Positions 62,217-64,000 of a DNA stretch of 64,000 nucleotides are shown here, in pieces. Position 1 is the stretch's first letter. Every line of letters begins with the position of its first letter. The stretch is from Ancylomarina subtilis (lineage in GTDB: Bacteria; Bacteroidota; Bacteroidia; Bacteroidales; Marinifilaceae), in NCBI RefSeq assembly GCF_004217115.1, contig NZ_SHKN01000001.1:1677781-1741780 (forward strand), given 5' to 3'. The position numbers and the translations under genes were made by a program. The notes under the pieces were generated by a model. It saw only the letters and a list, made by a program, of their open reading frames with translations, ran no database searches and was not told where the DNA came from.

Positions 62217-63953
62217 TTACTCCAGTCTCATATCAGAAACAGCCGCTCCCGGTGCGATCATGGGTAGTACATTCGATTCGGTTTCAACAACAACTTCAAG
62301 AAAATAGGCATTGGGTGATTCCAGCATTTCTTTAATGGCTGCATCCAAATCTTCTCGCTTACTAACTCTTTTGGCTTGTATGCCGTAGCCCTCAACAATT
62401 TTCACAAAATCCGGATTATCCAATCGGGTGCACGAGAAACGTTGATCGAAAAACAGATCCTGCCACTGTCGAACCATTCCCAGAAATGAATTATTCAGTA
62501 CAATGGTTTTAACCGGCAAACTATATTGTCTGATCACAGCCAATTCCTGCAAAGTCATCTGAAAACCACCATCTCCCGATATGGAAACAACCGTAGCCTC
62601 TTTATCTCCAATTTGAGCACCAATGGCTGCCGGCAATCCAAACCCCATGGTTCCCAAACCACCAGAAGTAATTTGCGTATTCGGTTTTTTAAATTGATAA
62701 TAGCGAGCCGACGCCATCTGATGCTGTCCCACATCGGTACATAATACAGCCTCACCATGGGTTTGTTCCGACACCAAACGAACGACTTCTGCCATATTAA
62801 TCTGCTCCCTATCCGAATAAGCTTGTTTCCTGATCACCTTATCAAATTCAAGCTGATAAAAATCACTGAAACTCTTCATCCACTCGGATTTAAACTTTCC
62901 ACTAACCAGTTCATTCAAGGCAGTCAAAGCTTGTCTGGCATCAGCCAATATCGGCACATCAACCTTAATATTTTTATTGTGTTCCGACCGATCAATATCG
63001 ATATGAATGATTTTAGCCTGCTTGGCATATTTCGCGGTATCACCTGTTACCCTATCGTCGAAACGCATGCCCACAGCAATCAACACATCGCATTCGTTGG
63101 TGTTTTTATTGGGTCCGTAATTCCCATGCATGCCCAACATGCCCACATACAAAGGATGATCTGTTGGGAAAGAAGACAAGCCCAAAAGGGTACATGCCAC
63201 CGGAATCTGAGTCTTTTCAACAAATGCTTTCAACTCCTTTTCAGCCCCTGACAATAAGATACCCTGACCAGCAAGCAGTAAAGGTTTCTTCGCATTATTG
63301 ATCAATTCGGCTGCGGCTTCAATCTGGCTCATATCTAACTTGGGCGTGGGCTGATAAGAACGGATAAACTCACACTTTTTATACTTATAATCTGCCGTTG
63401 CAATCTGTGCATCCTTGGTGATATCAATCAAGACAGGCCCCGGACGCCCTGAGCGCGCTATATAAAAAGCTTTGGCCATCACCTCAGCAATCTCCTCAGC
63501 TTTGGTAATTTGAAAATTCCACTTCGTAACCGGCATAGATAAACCAATCATGTTGGTTTCCTGAAAGGCATCCGAGCCCAAAAAGCCACTGGCTACTTGT
63601 CCGGTAATGATCACAAGTGGAGTTGAATCCAGATAGGCATCAGCCAATCCGGTTAAAACATTAGTCGCTCCCGGCCCCGAAGTGGTGAAACAAACACCAG
63701 GCTTCTTACTGATTCGCGCATAAGCCTGCGCCGCATGAGTTGCCCCCTGCTCGTGGCGCGCTTGATAATGCTGCAGTTCATCCTGATGATCATATAAGGC
63801 ATCGTACACCGGCATAATCGCCCCTCCGATATAACCAAATATGCTATCCACATCTTCTTCTACCAGACTTCGAACCAATATTTCTGCACCAGATAAATGC
63901 TCTGTGGCTTTAGTCATGGTATTCGTATTTTGAGTTATTGTTGCTACTTCCAT
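62217..63953 (-). CDS. ilvB: Acetolactate synthase large subunit
   Basis: A 578-residue ThDP enzyme. FGYIGGAIMPVYDALYDHQ near 38, with RHEQGATHAAQAYAR supplying the catalytic Glu, is the N-terminal active-site region. GDGGFQMTLQELAVIRQYSL near 456 is the ThDP/Mg motif, and LNNSFLGMVRQWQ near 482 completes the site. The loop reads GYIGG where many homologues have GYPGG. It condenses pyruvate with pyruvate or 2-oxobutanoate. ATG 63953 is used; an internal ATG at 63917 (MTKATEHLSG) is also possible. The upstream gene, perhaps ilvD, is outside the window. Confidence 0.96.
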   Translation of the reverse strand: MEVATITQNTNTMTKATEHLSGAEILVRSLVEEDVDSIFGYIGGAIMPVYDALYDHQDELQHYQARHEQGATHAAQAYARISKKPGVCFTTSGPGATNVLTGLADAYLDSTPLVIITGQVASGFLGSDAFQETNMIGLSMPVTKWNFQITKAEEIAEVMAKAFYIARSGRPGPVLIDITKDAQIATADYKYKKCEFIRSYQPTPKLDMSQIEAAAELINNAKKPLLLAGQGILLSGAEKELKAFVEKTQIPVACTLLGLSSFPTDHPLYVGMLGMHGNYGPNKNTNECDVLIAVGMRFDDRVTGDTAKYAKQAKIIHIDIDRSEHNKNIKVDVPILADARQALTALNELVSGKFKSEWMKSFSDFYQLEFDKVIRKQAYSDREQINMAEVVRLVSEQTHGEAVLCTDVGQHQMASARYYQFKKPNTQITSGGLGTMGFGLPAAIGAQIGDKEATVVSISGDGGFQMTLQELAVIRQYSLPVKTIVLNNSFLGMVRQWQDLFFDQRFSCTRLDNPDFVKIVEGYGIQAKRVSKREDLDAAIKEMLESPNAYFLEVVVETESNVLPMIAPGAAVSDMRLE

Positions 63954-64000
63954 CTTGTTAGTTATTTGTCAATGATCCTTGTGAATCGTTTATCCTCACA

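Overview
The window looks like the chromosome of a marine or gut-type Bacteroidota, probably near the Marinilabiliales/Marinifilaceae; the genus is an inference. The evidence is AT-rich DNA, promoters of the TAnnTTTG type, a UpxY-type NusG paralogue heading a capsule locus, a SusB-like GH97 enzyme, DUF6377 and DUF6266 proteins, and the gene order of the ilv/leu block. No rRNA, tRNA, CRISPR array or intact insertion sequence was seen.

Positions 1-32958, all on the minus strand, form one surface-polysaccharide locus of 30 genes. Transcription runs from a UpxY antiterminator (32958) down to a truncated SGNH-type gene at the window edge. In order it carries DUF6266 and GxxExxY proteins, then an acyl/amido-transfer module (hexapeptide acyltransferase, acyl carrier protein, asparagine-synthase-like amidotransferase, NadE-like enzyme, AMP ligase). 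Export genes Wza, Wzc and Wzx follow, then an unknown PP-loop-like protein, a membrane-anchored GH88/105-like protein, a pyruvyltransferase, glycosyltransferases, an EpsG-type polymerase, a TupA-like protein and UDP-glucose dehydrogenase. It ends with a module for a bacillosamine-like or N-formylated 4-amino-6-deoxy sugar: dehydratase, aminotransferase, FemAB-like, PglD-like, PglC-like twice, formyltransferase. This is a nearly complete Wzx/Wzy capsule system.

Positions 32959-34543 are mostly non-coding: a hairpin-rich leader of the capsule operon, and a lone 60-residue MbcA/ParS/Xre toxin-binding domain with no toxin beside it. Positions 34544-43698 (minus) hold a CBM9-like protein and a six-gene amino-sugar operon: ROK regulator, nucleotidyltransferase, GlmM-like mutase, MFS transporter, NahK-like anomeric kinase and a NagB-LmbE fusion. 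An AT-rich perfect palindrome lies between the ROK gene and a divergent tandem-FKBP lipoprotein gene.

Positions 43887-53587 are housekeeping and stress genes: FKBP lipoprotein, PlsC, M64 peptidase, a Crp/Fnr regulator next to a flavodiiron protein, a GH97 glycosidase and a DUF6377 TPR/HTH regulator. Several are bounded by clear intrinsic terminators.

Positions 53703-63953 (minus) hold branched-chain amino acid synthesis: ilvB, ilvN, ilvC, leuA, leuC, leuD, leuB, ilvA. Between ilvC and leuA lies what reads as a complete transcription attenuator: a 27-codon leader peptide with 7 Ile and 5 Leu, an intrinsic terminator with nine Ts, and a 7-nt antiterminator pairing that uses the last codons of the peptide. 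This is the best-supported new regulatory element here. Short tandem repeats decorate the leuA-leuC and leuD-leuB gaps.
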